A stretch of DNA of 64,000 bases from JBFXCK01 sp050182275. Its GTDB lineage: Bacteria; Pseudomonadota; Alphaproteobacteria; SHNJ01. The translations under genes and the position numbers were made by a program. Below are positions 35,283-43,851 of this stretch, in pieces. The notes beneath the pieces were generated by a model, which ran no database searches, had not been told where the DNA came from, and was given only the letters and a program-made list of their open reading frames with translations. Location: assembly GCA_050182275.1 (NCBI GenBank), contig JBFXCK010000005.1, forward strand, positions 47,060 to 111,059, written 5' to 3'. Position 1 is the stretch's first letter. Every line of letters starts with the position of its first letter.

Positions 35283-35526
35283 CTATTTGCTGTTTGAGAA
35301 TGCTGCCGCCGCACAAGCGGCGCTGGATGCGGCTAACGCGCTTTATAACTTACCCAATCCGTCAACCCATACCCTGAATCTTTTTTCCTGGACTGTTTCG
35401 CTGGCGGCGGAAGACGAGCGCTGCGCGGTTTGCACCGATGGATTGCCGCCGGAATATTTGGCCGGCAAGAATATTTTAAGCGGCGCCGAACTCGAAGCCC
35501 TCGGTTTTATTTTTCTGGAGTACTAA
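35266..35526 (+). CDS. Small hypothetical phage protein
   Basis: 86 residues starting inside the end of the LamG-like gene. A helical N-terminus (AAAQAALDAANALYNLP) is followed by an acidic C-terminal half ending FIFLEY. It may be a chaperone for the preceding or following fibre-like protein, as small genes after adhesin genes often are. No family recognised. Confidence 0.55.
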   Translation: MPTSSNYLLFENAAAAQAALDAANALYNLPNPSTHTLNLFSWTVSLAAEDERCAVCTDGLPPEYLAGKNILSGAELEALGFIFLEY

Positions 35527-35528
35527 TA

Positions 35529-36350
35529 ATGCTTATCGTCCCTCAGCGGCTTTTGCCGCCGGCAAAATTTGTCTATCGCGCCAATGCCGCCATTTTTGAC
35601 GGCAGCAGTGATTATATGGCGCGCGACAATGATTTTTTAGGCGCGGAAGAAAACGATGTTTTATTCAGCTGCTGGATGTATATTCCCAGTTTTTCCTTAA
35701 CCGGTGTTAAAACCCTAACCGGTTTAGGCGGCTGGCTTGATGGAGACGAGAACGAAAGATTCGGCTTGCTGGTGAATATTACGCCCGAAAGCGCGGCCGC
35801 CAACTCGGCTTTTAAAATTTCCGTACTTGGCGATTTTTGTAATGATGATTTCGGCGGGCCAGGCTTGAGCAATCATGGATGGACCACGCTCTATTCTTAT
35901 CAGCGCGACACTTGGTATCATTTGCTTTATCGCGTCAGCAATGCCGGCCCTCATCAATTTTATATCAATAACCAAGAAGCCACCGTGGCTTCCGCTTTTA
36001 ATAATGCCGAATATTTTTCCTTTTACAGCGACAGTCCCAACAATATGACTGTTGGAGCGGTAACTTCGCCCGGCGATAAGCAAACCTATCAATATTTTTA
36101 CGGCTATATAGCCGAATTTTGGCTGGATACCAGCTTACTTTCGCCTTTTGACATGAGCTTAGCGGCAAAGCGGCGGACTTTTATCGACCCTAATAATAAG
36201 CCGGCTTATCTAGGCCCGCACGGTAACCTGCCTTTAGGAGTAAATCCCAAAATTTATTTGAACCGGCTGGCGACGCAATTTGGCGTCAACGCAGGAACCG
36301 GCGGCAACTTTTCCATTTCCGGAAGCTTGCTGATCGCACCTTCTCCTTAA
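35529..36350 (+). CDS. Second LamG-like virion protein
   Basis: 273 residues from the ATG at 35529, the first ATG after the previous stop. A jelly-roll lectin-like pattern is visible: FDGSSDYMARDNDFLG, VLFSCWMYIPSFSL, WYHLLYRVSNAGPHQFYINN and GYIAEFWLD. It is similar in kind to the product of 34473 but not a close copy. Probably a host-surface-binding appendage. Confidence 0.65.
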   Translation: MLIVPQRLLPPAKFVYRANAAIFDGSSDYMARDNDFLGAEENDVLFSCWMYIPSFSLTGVKTLTGLGGWLDGDENERFGLLVNITPESAAANSAFKISVLGDFCNDDFGGPGLSNHGWTTLYSYQRDTWYHLLYRVSNAGPHQFYINNQEATVASAFNNAEYFSFYSDSPNNMTVGAVTSPGDKQTYQYFYGYIAEFWLDTSLLSPFDMSLAAKRRTFIDPNNKPAYLGPHGNLPLGVNPKIYLNRLATQFGVNAGTGGNFSISGSLLIAPSP

Positions 36351-36359
36351 CCATGAGGT

Positions 36360-36656
36360 ATGAATATGACAGAGCATTATTATTTTCTAGTGGAAAACAG
36401 CAATCCCCATCTAGACCGTTTGCGCATTGAATGCGCCGTTCAGCATGGCCGTTCCACTCCTGAAGGGCATGAGCTTAGCGAAGTTATCAGCGATGATGAA
36501 ACCGAGCGGCTAATTAAAGTAACCGGCGGCGATCTTGCTTGGCAGCAGGAACGGAATTGGATTTCTTCCACCTTGGCCGTTTGGCGGCAAGGGGTCGAAA
36601 CCGACGATCAAGCCCGCCTTAATTGGGTAACCGCCAATGTTACAGGAGGAAATTAA
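36360..36656 (+). CDS. Small phage protein, possible fibre chaperone
   Basis: 98 residues, helical, with a Trp-rich C-terminal half (WQQERNWISSTLAVWRQGVE). Its stop overlaps the start of the tail adaptor gene (TAATG). Position after a lectin-like protein and the size suggest an assembly helper; this is inference. Confidence 0.55.
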   Translation: MNMTEHYYFLVENSNPHLDRLRIECAVQHGRSTPEGHELSEVISDDETERLIKVTGGDLAWQQERNWISSTLAVWRQGVETDDQARLNWVTANVTGGN

Positions 36657-37378
36657 TGAGCCTGCTCACCATGATTCAGGATGCCGCGCGCGAAGTCGGG
36701 TTTGAATTGCCCAATACCGTCATCGGCAATAACGATGCAACCGCCCGCCAATTGCTGGCCTTGCTTAACCGCGAAGGAAAAATTTTATCGCGCCGTCACA
36801 ATTGGACCGCTTTACAGCGTGAATATAGCTTTACCACGGTCGCAAGTCAGGAAGCCTATGCCTTGCCAGAAGATTTCGACCGCCTGCTTAATCAAACCGC
36901 CTGGGACCGCAGTCAGCGCCGCTCGCTTCAGGGGCCGGTAACGCCCGAACGCTGGCAGGCGATTAAATCGGGTCTGGGCGCCGGCGCCGGTATCGACCGG
37001 CGGTACCGCATCCGCCGCGGCGCCGCTTTGAATAATGAGCTTATTATCGACCCTATTCCCGCCAGCAGCGGGGAAAGTTTGGTTTTTGAATATATTTCTT
37101 CGCATTGGTGCCGCGATGCCGCGGGCGAGACTACCAACAATAATTTAACCAATGATAGCGATCTGCCGCTTTTATCCGAAGATTTGTTGACCTTGGGATT
37201 GGTATGGCGGTTTTTAGCGGCCAAAGGCTTATCTTATCAGCAAGCCCAGCTTGATTATGAACGCGAAGTGGCGCAAGCAATCGCGCGCGATGGCGGCGCC
37301 GCCAAATTGCGTTTAGATAACCGGTCCACTCCTTTATTAGGATCGCCGCAACTGCCTGAAACCGGGTTTGGTGTCTAA
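36656..37378 (+). CDS. Head-tail adaptor (P22 gp4 / T7 gp11-like)
   Basis: 240 residues from the ATG at 36656 (AGGAGGAAATTA upstream). It follows the adaptor pattern: LLALLNREGKILSRRHNWTA, then YSFTTVASQEAYALPEDFDR and a helical end with LLSEDLLTLGLVWRFLAAKG. It joins portal to nozzle in short-tailed phages. Its end overlaps the nozzle gene by one base (TAATG). Confidence 0.8.
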   Translation: MSLLTMIQDAAREVGFELPNTVIGNNDATARQLLALLNREGKILSRRHNWTALQREYSFTTVASQEAYALPEDFDRLLNQTAWDRSQRRSLQGPVTPERWQAIKSGLGAGAGIDRRYRIRRGAALNNELIIDPIPASSGESLVFEYISSHWCRDAAGETTNNNLTNDSDLPLLSEDLLTLGLVWRFLAAKGLSYQQAQLDYEREVAQAIARDGGAAKLRLDNRSTPLLGSPQLPETGFGV

Positions 37379-38880
37379 TGCCCACTCGCACCCTGGAAGT
37401 CGCAGCACCCGTGGGGGGCTGGAATGTGCGCGACGCTTTGGAGAATATGCCTCCGGAAGATGCGGTCGAGCTGGTTAACTGGTTTCCTAGTTTAGGGCGG
37501 GTTGAAACCCGCCGCGGCCACAGCGTTTTCGCCAGCGGCTTAGGTGGTCCGGTTGAAACTTTGGCGGAATTTAACGCCAAAACCACGCGCAAATTCATCG
37601 CCGCCGCCGATGGAAAAATTTGGGATGTAACGACCAGCCCCACCAGCTTGGCAACCGGCTTTACCAACAACCGTTGGCAAGCGGCGCAATTTGATGATGC
37701 GTCGGGCGGCGCACGCATGGCGCTGGTGAATGGTTTTGATGCGCCGCAGCTTTATGACGGCTCAACCGTTGGCGCTCTTACTATCAGCGGCAGCGGCCTA
37801 ACGGTTAGCAATTTGATTGGCATCAATATTTTTAAAAACCGCTCTTACTTTTGGGAAAAGAACAGCCAAGATTTTTGGTATAGCGCGGTCAATGCCTTAG
37901 GCGGCACGCTGACGAAATTTCCCTTAGGCCGGGTATCGGGCTTTGGCGGCAATTTGGTGGCGATGGCAACCTGGACGATTGATGGCGGCGATGGGGTGGA
38001 TGATTTGGCTGTCTTTATTATGTCCTCAGGCGATGTGATTATTTATCAAGGCAGCGATCCTTCCACCGCCAGCGCTTGGTCATTGGTAGGCATTTTCCGC
38101 CTGGGCGCGCCGATGGGTGTGCGGGCGGTCGCCAAAATAGGCTCCGATTTGGTGTTGATGACGCGGGATGGCTATGTGCCGCTTTCGCGGATTTTGCCGT
38201 TGGCGCGCAGCACCGCTAAAGGCAGCCTATCGGATAAAATCAACCGCGAGGTCCGCGAAGTCACCGATTTGCATGCCGAGAATTTTGGCTGGCAAATACA
38301 GCTTTATCCGCGTGGCGGATATTTGCTGTTCAATATTCCGATCAGCCCAACACGCTTTGATCAGCATATCTTCAATACCGCCACCAGCGCCTGGTGCAAG
38401 TTTGAAGGCATGAATGGCATTTGCTGGAGCTTGTTCAATGACAGGCTTTATTTCGGCGGCAGCGACGGTAAAGTTTACCGCGCCGATGACGGGCTTAGCG
38501 ATAATGGGGCGCCCATTGCTTTTTCCGCGCAAACCGCCTGGAATTCCTTGGGCGCGCGCGGTCAGGTAAAAAGAATGACAGCCGTCAGGCCAATGCTGGA
38601 AAGCGAAGGCTTGCTTCCCGTTGCAATCAATGTCGGTTTCGATTTTTCGGGCGCGCCGAACAATTATGCGGTGTCGGGTATCGCCGCCACCACGGGCGCT
38701 GCTTGGGAAGTCAGCGATTGGGATGTAAGTGATTGGGCGGGCAACAGCATGCTGCGCCCATGGGTATCGGCCGCGGGATTGGGAATTAATGTTTCCACCC
38801 GCTTGAACGCCGCGCTCAGCGATCAAAGCTGCAAATGGTACAGCCTGCAATATTTATTTGAAATTGGCGGCTTACTCTAA
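37378..38880 (+). CDS. Tail nozzle/tubular protein (P22 gp10 / T7 gp12-like)
   Basis: 500 residues of beta-propeller-like strands. Beginning: GGWNVRDALENMPPEDAVEL and NWFPSLGRVETRRG, the hallmark N-terminus of podovirus nozzle proteins. Repeated hydrophobic beta hairpins follow (KVYRADDGLSDNG, LLFNIPISPTRFD). It forms the tube beyond the adaptor. Confirms a short-tailed morphology. Confidence 0.8.
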   Translation: MPTRTLEVAAPVGGWNVRDALENMPPEDAVELVNWFPSLGRVETRRGHSVFASGLGGPVETLAEFNAKTTRKFIAAADGKIWDVTTSPTSLATGFTNNRWQAAQFDDASGGARMALVNGFDAPQLYDGSTVGALTISGSGLTVSNLIGINIFKNRSYFWEKNSQDFWYSAVNALGGTLTKFPLGRVSGFGGNLVAMATWTIDGGDGVDDLAVFIMSSGDVIIYQGSDPSTASAWSLVGIFRLGAPMGVRAVAKIGSDLVLMTRDGYVPLSRILPLARSTAKGSLSDKINREVREVTDLHAENFGWQIQLYPRGGYLLFNIPISPTRFDQHIFNTATSAWCKFEGMNGICWSLFNDRLYFGGSDGKVYRADDGLSDNGAPIAFSAQTAWNSLGARGQVKRMTAVRPMLESEGLLPVAINVGFDFSGAPNNYAVSGIAATTGAAWEVSDWDVSDWAGNSMLRPWVSAAGLGINVSTRLNAALSDQSCKWYSLQYLFEIGGLL

Positions 38881-38910
38881 TTTTTTCAACTTTTTATATA
38901 AGGATTGACC

Positions 38911-40110
38911 ATGCCTTGGAATGGAAACGGAACTTTTACACGTATTCACAATTGGATTACGGATAAAAACAATAGCATTAAAATATTGGCCGCGCGTCAG
39001 GACGATGAAGACAATAATTTCGCAACCGGCATTCAAGCCTGTTTGGCGCGTAATAACGAAACCAAGCCCACTGCCGATTTTGCGCCAAATACCGATGCCA
39101 GCTTAACGCTAGGCAGCAACGCCTTGCGCTGGCTGCGCGGTTTGTTCAGCGGCAGCATCCGGCTTTATAATGGCAGCAGCAATTACGTTGATCTGGCGGC
39201 GGGAACGTTGACCGGAAACCGGAATATCACCTTGCCCGATGCGCCAGGCCAGGTAATTTTGGACACCAATGGAATATTTACTCCGCTTGGCAAAAGCGCC
39301 GGCCAAACCGGGCAAATCACTTTAAAAGAGCTAAGCGCCAATGGCACGCATGGTATCACGATGCGCGCCGCCGACAGCATGGCGGCCGATTACGCCATTA
39401 CTATGCCGGCTGCGCAAGGCAGCTCCAATATGACGCTGCTTAATGACGGCAGCGGCAATCTAAGCTGGGGAACGCCGGCGATAGCCGCCGGTTCTATTAC
39501 CGCCACCGAATTGGCCGATAACGCTGTCACCAACGCCAAATTGGCCGACAATGCGGTAGATACCGCCGAGATTGCGGATAATGCGGTGGCCACCGCCAAA
39601 ATTGCCGATGGGGCGGTAACGGTTGCAAAACTTGCGGCCGGGGCAGGGGGTAAAATCGTGCAAGTGGTAACCGCCGTTAAGACCGACACTTTTACCCAGG
39701 CTTCCATTACCGCCGGCACTTATTATACGGTAACGGGGTTGTCTTTATCTATCACTCCCACCAGCGCTTCGAATACTATTTTATTAGTGGGGATGGTTTC
39801 GCTCGGCATGTCGGCCGATCATGTATTTTATGCCCCCGCCCGCGACGGTTCAAGAATCGGCGTCGCTGCAAGCGCTGGCAGCCGGATTCCGGCGCATGGC
39901 GCGGCCCAGGCTAATACCAGCGCGATGGCGTCAGGGCCGGTTATTTATAAAGATTCACCGGCCACTACCTCGGCGCTAACTTATACGGTGCAAATCGCCG
40001 GCCAGCAAAACGGCACAACTATTTATGCCAACCGCACCCATGCCGATTCCGATTCGGCCAGTTTTCCGCGCGGGATCAGTTATTTGGCGGCGTTGGAAAT
40101 CGCTTCTTAA
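38911..40110 (+). CDS. Tail fibre or spike protein with NAV repeats
   Basis: 399 residues from the ATG at 38911 (AAGGATTGACC upstream). Near residues 195-245 there is a run of degenerate repeats (ELADNAVTNAKLADNAVDTA continuing with similar units), typical of triple-helical fibre shafts. The C-terminus is a globular beta domain. Likely trimeric receptor-binding fibre. The N-terminus (IHNWITDKNNSIKI) probably attaches to the tail. Confidence 0.75.
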   Translation: MPWNGNGTFTRIHNWITDKNNSIKILAARQDDEDNNFATGIQACLARNNETKPTADFAPNTDASLTLGSNALRWLRGLFSGSIRLYNGSSNYVDLAAGTLTGNRNITLPDAPGQVILDTNGIFTPLGKSAGQTGQITLKELSANGTHGITMRAADSMAADYAITMPAAQGSSNMTLLNDGSGNLSWGTPAIAAGSITATELADNAVTNAKLADNAVDTAEIADNAVATAKIADGAVTVAKLAAGAGGKIVQVVTAVKTDTFTQASITAGTYYTVTGLSLSITPTSASNTILLVGMVSLGMSADHVFYAPARDGSRIGVAASAGSRIPAHGAAQANTSAMASGPVIYKDSPATTSALTYTVQIAGQQNGTTIYANRTHADSDSASFPRGISYLAALEIAS

Positions 40111-40113
40111 TTG

Positions 40114-40584
40114 ATGCGCCAGCTTTATTTTCCGCAAAATCCGGAAGAGATCAATCAGCTTTTGCGCATAGCGAAAGACTGGCTTTCCGATTTGGAAGGC
40201 TGGTCGCATCACAATGCCTATGCGGCGGCGGTAATTTATCAAAACCGCACGGTGGCGGTGGTTATTTATTGCAATCAAAGCCACGGCAATTTGGAAATGC
40301 ATATCGCCTCGCGCTCACCCGCATGGTGCAGCAGAGCTATTTTAAAGAAAATTTTCTTTTATCCCTTCAGCTATTTAGGGGTGCGGCGGGTCAGCGCCCT
40401 TACCAAGGCTTCCAACCATGACGCACAAAAAATGCTGCAGCGTTTGGGCTTTCAGTGGGAAGGGCATTGCCGTCAATATTACGGCCCTAAAGACGATGCA
40501 ATCGCTTGGGGCTTATTACGCGATGAATGCCGTTGGTGGCAACCGCTAGAACCAAAATATCTTATTCATTCAACTATTCAGTAA
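40114..40584 (+). CDS. GNAT-family acetyltransferase
   Basis: 156 residues. The C-terminal half matches GNAT enzymes of the RimJ/RimL type: RRVSALTKASNHDAQKMLQR followed by LGF and the YYGPKDDAIAWGLLRDEC end. It stands directly after the fibre gene and shares no obvious link to assembly. It may modify a virion or host protein, or be a transferred cargo gene. The acceptor is unknown. Confidence 0.7.
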   Translation: MRQLYFPQNPEEINQLLRIAKDWLSDLEGWSHHNAYAAAVIYQNRTVAVVIYCNQSHGNLEMHIASRSPAWCSRAILKKIFFYPFSYLGVRRVSALTKASNHDAQKMLQRLGFQWEGHCRQYYGPKDDAIAWGLLRDECRWWQPLEPKYLIHSTIQ

Positions 40585-40602
40585 TTAGGAAAGGAACATT
40601 CT

Positions 40603-41469
40603 ATGGGAAAATCAGCACCACGCGCACCGGCGCCGCCGGATCCGGCGGCAACCGCGCAGGCACAAGCCGAGGCCAACCGTCTTAACCAGCTTTTGCCGGG
40701 CGGCGGCGGCTTGACTTACGGCCAGTTCGACGCCAATGGCAATTTCATCCCTTCCAACAATCATGCCGGTGTAAGAGTTAATGAAAGCCCCTATCAACAG
40801 CAATTGCGTCAGCGGAGCGAGAATTTATCGTTGCAATTGGCCGATTTATTGGGCGGGAATCTTTCCTCGCTTCCCAGCTTTCAAAGCCAGATCAATTTTG
40901 GCGCCTTGAATCCATTGCCTTCCAGCCAGGATTTCAGCGGCGATGCTTTGCGGGTCGAGCAATCCACTTTCGATCGCGCGCGCAATTTGCTCACTCCCGA
41001 ATTTGACCGTCAAAATAACCGCAGTGTTCAGCAATTGGCGAATCAAGGCTTGCCGATCGGTTCGGAAGCCTATCAGGAGGAACTCGACCGCCTCGACCGC
41101 CAGCGCAATCAAGCCTTGGAAGCGGCTTCGCAAGATGCTGTGCAAGCCGGACGCGCCGAGCAGCAGCGTTTGTTCGCCAACGCCTTGGCGACGCGGCAAA
41201 CCGGATTGGGGGAGCAATTGCAATCCATCAATCTTAACAACTCGGCGCGCGGCAATATGCTGCAAGAATTGGCCAGCTTGTTGGGCGGCCAGCAATTCAA
41301 CCCCGCAAGCACCGGCGGGTTTATCAATACGCCGCAAATCGATGTGGCCGGCCCAATCAACGCGGCTTATCAAGGCCAATTACAAAATTATAACAACCGC
41401 TTTTCCGGCCAGCAGCAAGGCTTGAATAATTTCTTGCGCCTGGCGTCAAGCATTCCCTTTTTCTTTTAA
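40603..41469 (+). CDS. Gln/Asn-rich phage protein, possible ejected or internal virion protein
   Basis: 288 residues. A Pro/Ala-rich start (MGKSAPRAPAPPDPAATAQA) is followed by long Gln- and Asn-rich helices (EYQ-type coiled coils; NQALEAASQDAVQAGRAEQQ) and a hydrophobic C-terminus. Such proteins follow the fibre in many podoviruses and are candidates for internal or ejection proteins. No specific family seen. Confidence 0.55.
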   Translation: MGKSAPRAPAPPDPAATAQAQAEANRLNQLLPGGGGLTYGQFDANGNFIPSNNHAGVRVNESPYQQQLRQRSENLSLQLADLLGGNLSSLPSFQSQINFGALNPLPSSQDFSGDALRVEQSTFDRARNLLTPEFDRQNNRSVQQLANQGLPIGSEAYQEELDRLDRQRNQALEAASQDAVQAGRAEQQRLFANALATRQTGLGEQLQSINLNNSARGNMLQELASLLGGQQFNPASTGGFINTPQIDVAGPINAAYQGQLQNYNNRFSGQQQGLNNFLRLASSIPFFF

Positions 41470-41771
41470 TGATGTGGGAAATTGATTCGGTCAAAGAAGC
41501 GCTGGCGAATTTCGGCTTGGCGATTGCGGCGGCCATCGCCGGCCGCGTCGCCCGCCATGCCCAGCTGGTGCAAAAGGGCTTGCGCCGTTTTTGGGGCTTG
41601 CAATTGGCCCTCGAATTGCCGGTGGCAATCTTCATGGGATTTGTCGGCAACGGCCTGGCCGAATGGCTGGAATTAGGCCCGCGCGCCTCAACCGGCATTG
41701 TAGCAGCCTTATCCTATCTTGGACCCGCCGCAATCGAACGCGTTTTTGCGGCGAGCGCGAAGAATTTTTAA
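41469..41771 (+). CDS. LydA-like holin
   Basis: 100 residues, overlapping the preceding stop (TAATG). Two or three hydrophobic segments and the end ASTGIVAALSYLGPAAIERV resemble the phage holin LydA family. It would permeabilise the inner membrane or export effectors. It lies 14 nt before effector E1, so the two are probably co-expressed. Confidence 0.65.
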   Translation: MMWEIDSVKEALANFGLAIAAAIAGRVARHAQLVQKGLRRFWGLQLALELPVAIFMGFVGNGLAEWLELGPRASTGIVAALSYLGPAAIERVFAASAKNF

Positions 41772-41785
41772 CAAGGATATAATTC

Positions 41786-43225
41786 ATGAGCATCCTACCC
41801 ATCCGCCCGCCGCGCGGGCCGTTTGATTCGGTTTTTGATGAAGGCGATTATTGGCCGGATGAAATTAAACGTCCTAATTCTTTGGCTAATTTAATTGTTG
41901 GCTTAGGCGGCATGTTTCATCAGCCACCCATGCAATTGGGAATTAATTTTCATCCGCCTCGACCAAGGCAAGATTCCTGGTTTAACAATTGGAATATCGG
42001 TATTTCACCGGGCATGGAAGAACTGCCGGATTATCCGAAAACGGAAGATCAAACCACCGGCGGCGACATCGCCCGCGCCTGGCATCAAATGCAAAAGGAT
42101 TTTGCGCATCAAACGATGAATGAGAATTTTCCAAGCTATAAGCCGCATAAGCCCCAGCCCTTTAATGCGAATCAATCTTATGACGATTATATGAATGAGC
42201 ATAAATTGGTGTTGCGGAATTTAGATCCGTTTTTCTTAAACAATTATCAGCGCGCTAAACCAGAGGGATTTTCGTTGTTTGGGAAGGAAGAAGCACCTGT
42301 ACAAAATGCAGATGCACCCAAAGCGCCTACTCCAGAACCCTCAACCGCTTCAATTCCCCAACCGCAGGAGCCCGGCTTCTTCAAGCCGCTCGATCAAATG
42401 CTGAAAGAAGTCGAAGAACGCAACGCACGCGGGGAGTTTTTTGATGAGAGTGGGAAGTGGGTGAAGCGGGATTCTGGAACACCCTCAATTCCTGAAGCTC
42501 CGTCAGCTCCAGCTTTGCCGGAGGATTCGCCTTATATAACTGGGAAAGTCCATAACGATATATCTTGGCCAGCAGGTACATTAAATAACCGTCGTTTTCC
42601 TTCGCCTGAGCAGGAAACCGAAAGAAAAGAATTTTTGAACGAAATACTCGGAGTTGAAGGAGGTTATAATAATGATTCTTTAGATAGGGGCGGTGAAACG
42701 TATAAAGGTATTAGTGATAATTTTTATGAATTATGGTTAAAAAGGCCAGACGTGAACCCTCAGGAATGGCCAACAAAAGTTACAGATTTAACATCTGAAC
42801 AGCGGGATAACATTTATCGAAATGAATTTTATTATGACCGTAATGTAGACAAAGTCAATAATTCAGACGTGAAGCGAACTATCTTTGACATGAATGTAAT
42901 GCATGGACCAGCCGCTGGCCAAGCTATTTCTGCTAAAGTAATTAAAGAGCTGCTTCCAAATGTTGATCTGGGAGGAAACAATGTTTTAGGCCCACAACAT
43001 CGAGCCGCTATCGATGAAATTGAACGCAGAGGGTTGCTTGCAAAATACTTAGAAAAAATTGCAGATGAGCGGATAAATTATCCTAGAGGGGATTCCGCCG
43101 AAAGTATTGCAAGGGAAAAAAGATTTGGAAGGGGATGGGCTAACCGTATTAATAGATTGCGTCCCACTAATCCCAATAATATTCTTTATATAGATCCCAA
43201 TAACCGATGGATTAAAGGCGAGTAG
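41786..43225 (+). CDS. Effector E1: shared N-terminal region fused to a GH108-like peptidoglycan hydrolase
   Basis: 479 residues. Residues 1-165 are the shared region (NLIVGLGGMF, NNWNIGISPGMEELPDYP, TTGGDIARAWHQMQKDFAHQ, NENFPSYKPHKPQPF, YDDYMNEHKLVL). A Pro-rich linker follows, then from about 275 a GH108-type domain: E291 in GVEGGYNND equals the catalytic Glu of the EGGxxN motif, and RGGETYKGIS the next one. No signal peptide. It follows a holin-like gene and is tail to tail with a secreted partner at 43226. Compared with phage endolysins it carries 270 extra N-terminal residues. Confidence 0.8.
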   Translation: MSILPIRPPRGPFDSVFDEGDYWPDEIKRPNSLANLIVGLGGMFHQPPMQLGINFHPPRPRQDSWFNNWNIGISPGMEELPDYPKTEDQTTGGDIARAWHQMQKDFAHQTMNENFPSYKPHKPQPFNANQSYDDYMNEHKLVLRNLDPFFLNNYQRAKPEGFSLFGKEEAPVQNADAPKAPTPEPSTASIPQPQEPGFFKPLDQMLKEVEERNARGEFFDESGKWVKRDSGTPSIPEAPSAPALPEDSPYITGKVHNDISWPAGTLNNRRFPSPEQETERKEFLNEILGVEGGYNNDSLDRGGETYKGISDNFYELWLKRPDVNPQEWPTKVTDLTSEQRDNIYRNEFYYDRNVDKVNNSDVKRTIFDMNVMHGPAAGQAISAKVIKELLPNVDLGGNNVLGPQHRAAIDEIERRGLLAKYLEKIADERINYPRGDSAESIAREKRFGRGWANRINRLRPTNPNNILYIDPNNRWIKGE

Positions 43226-43765
43226 CTATTTTGATCCAGTAGCAAGTTGTGAGGGAATTTTCATATTTTTATTAATGCGCGTGCTTATAAGATCTTGAAT
43301 AATGCCTTCTAATAGAGACATTGTTGGCGCAAATGGTAAAACACCATCGAGTTGACCACAAAGGTTTATACAGGCTTTGTTTTCCATGAATATAGCATCA
43401 TTGATCTTAAAATAACGGCTTCTTATGTCGTGGACTTTCTGCAAAAAAGCTTCTTTTTCTTTTTGGGTGGAAAAGAAATCATCGGTTAAAATATCGATCT
43501 TTCTTTCCAGGCAATTAAGATAGGATATTGATCCCGATGCTATGCTATCTGGTGTGCCAATGTTAAATTTTTCCCACGCCGGAGTTAAGCACTGACAAAT
43601 GATTTGGCGATAGGTTTTTTCGACTTCTTTTTCCTCTTTGGAAGGATTTGTACAGCTATAATATTTAGGTAGAGTATAAGAAGGGCCATCATTGATATCA
43701 TTTGCTCTTAATTTTACAGGTAGAAACCACAATCCGAACAGAACAAAAACTAATAAATTTTTCAT
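43226..43765 (-). CDS. Periplasmic six-cysteine immunity protein I1, partner of E1
   Basis: 179 residues: signal peptide (MKNLLVFVLFGLWFLPVKLRA) and a helical mature part with Cys at 38, 57, 59, 85, 132 and 136, in the pattern C..CxC..YLxCLE..CxxxCG. The same six positions occur in the partners at 45255 and 61740. It is convergent with the effector gene (stops adjoin) and has its own promoter at 43797-43825, so it can be made when the phage genes are off. Disulphide-stabilised inhibition of the E1 hydrolase is inferred. Confidence 0.75.
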   Translation of the reverse strand: MKNLLVFVLFGLWFLPVKLRANDINDGPSYTLPKYYSCTNPSKEEKEVEKTYRQIICQCLTPAWEKFNIGTPDSIASGSISYLNCLERKIDILTDDFFSTQKEKEAFLQKVHDIRSRYFKINDAIFMENKACINLCGQLDGVLPFAPTMSLLEGIIQDLISTRINKNMKIPSQLATGSK

Positions 43766-43796
43766 GGAAAGTCCTCAAAAGAGAAATAGGTGGTTT

Positions 43797-43825
43797 TTTA
43801 TACTACAACTCCTAGTTTAATCCAA
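43797..43825 (-). promoter_or_regulatory. Promoter of immunity gene I1
   Basis: Minus strand: -35 TTGGAT (43825-43820), 17-nt spacer TAAACTAGGAGTTGTAG, -10 TATAAA (43802-43797). A very similar one precedes I2 at 45850. The leader to the ATG is only about 25 nt and has no terminator, unlike the effector promoters. Confidence 0.7.
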
Positions 43826-43851
43826 TATCGATTTTTAACAGGTATATGATC

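Noticed and set aside
38227..38850. Minus-strand frame of 207 codons opposite the nozzle gene
   Set aside because: Shadow of a real phage gene, with no ribosome site and no recognisable protein features. The same holds for 40846-41379, 49479-50021 and 60603-61121.
41786..43225. E1 as a simple phage endolysin
   Set aside because: A compact GH108 endolysin is already present at 45930; E1 has 270 extra N-terminal residues shared with genes outside the phage block, and a dedicated periplasmic partner.
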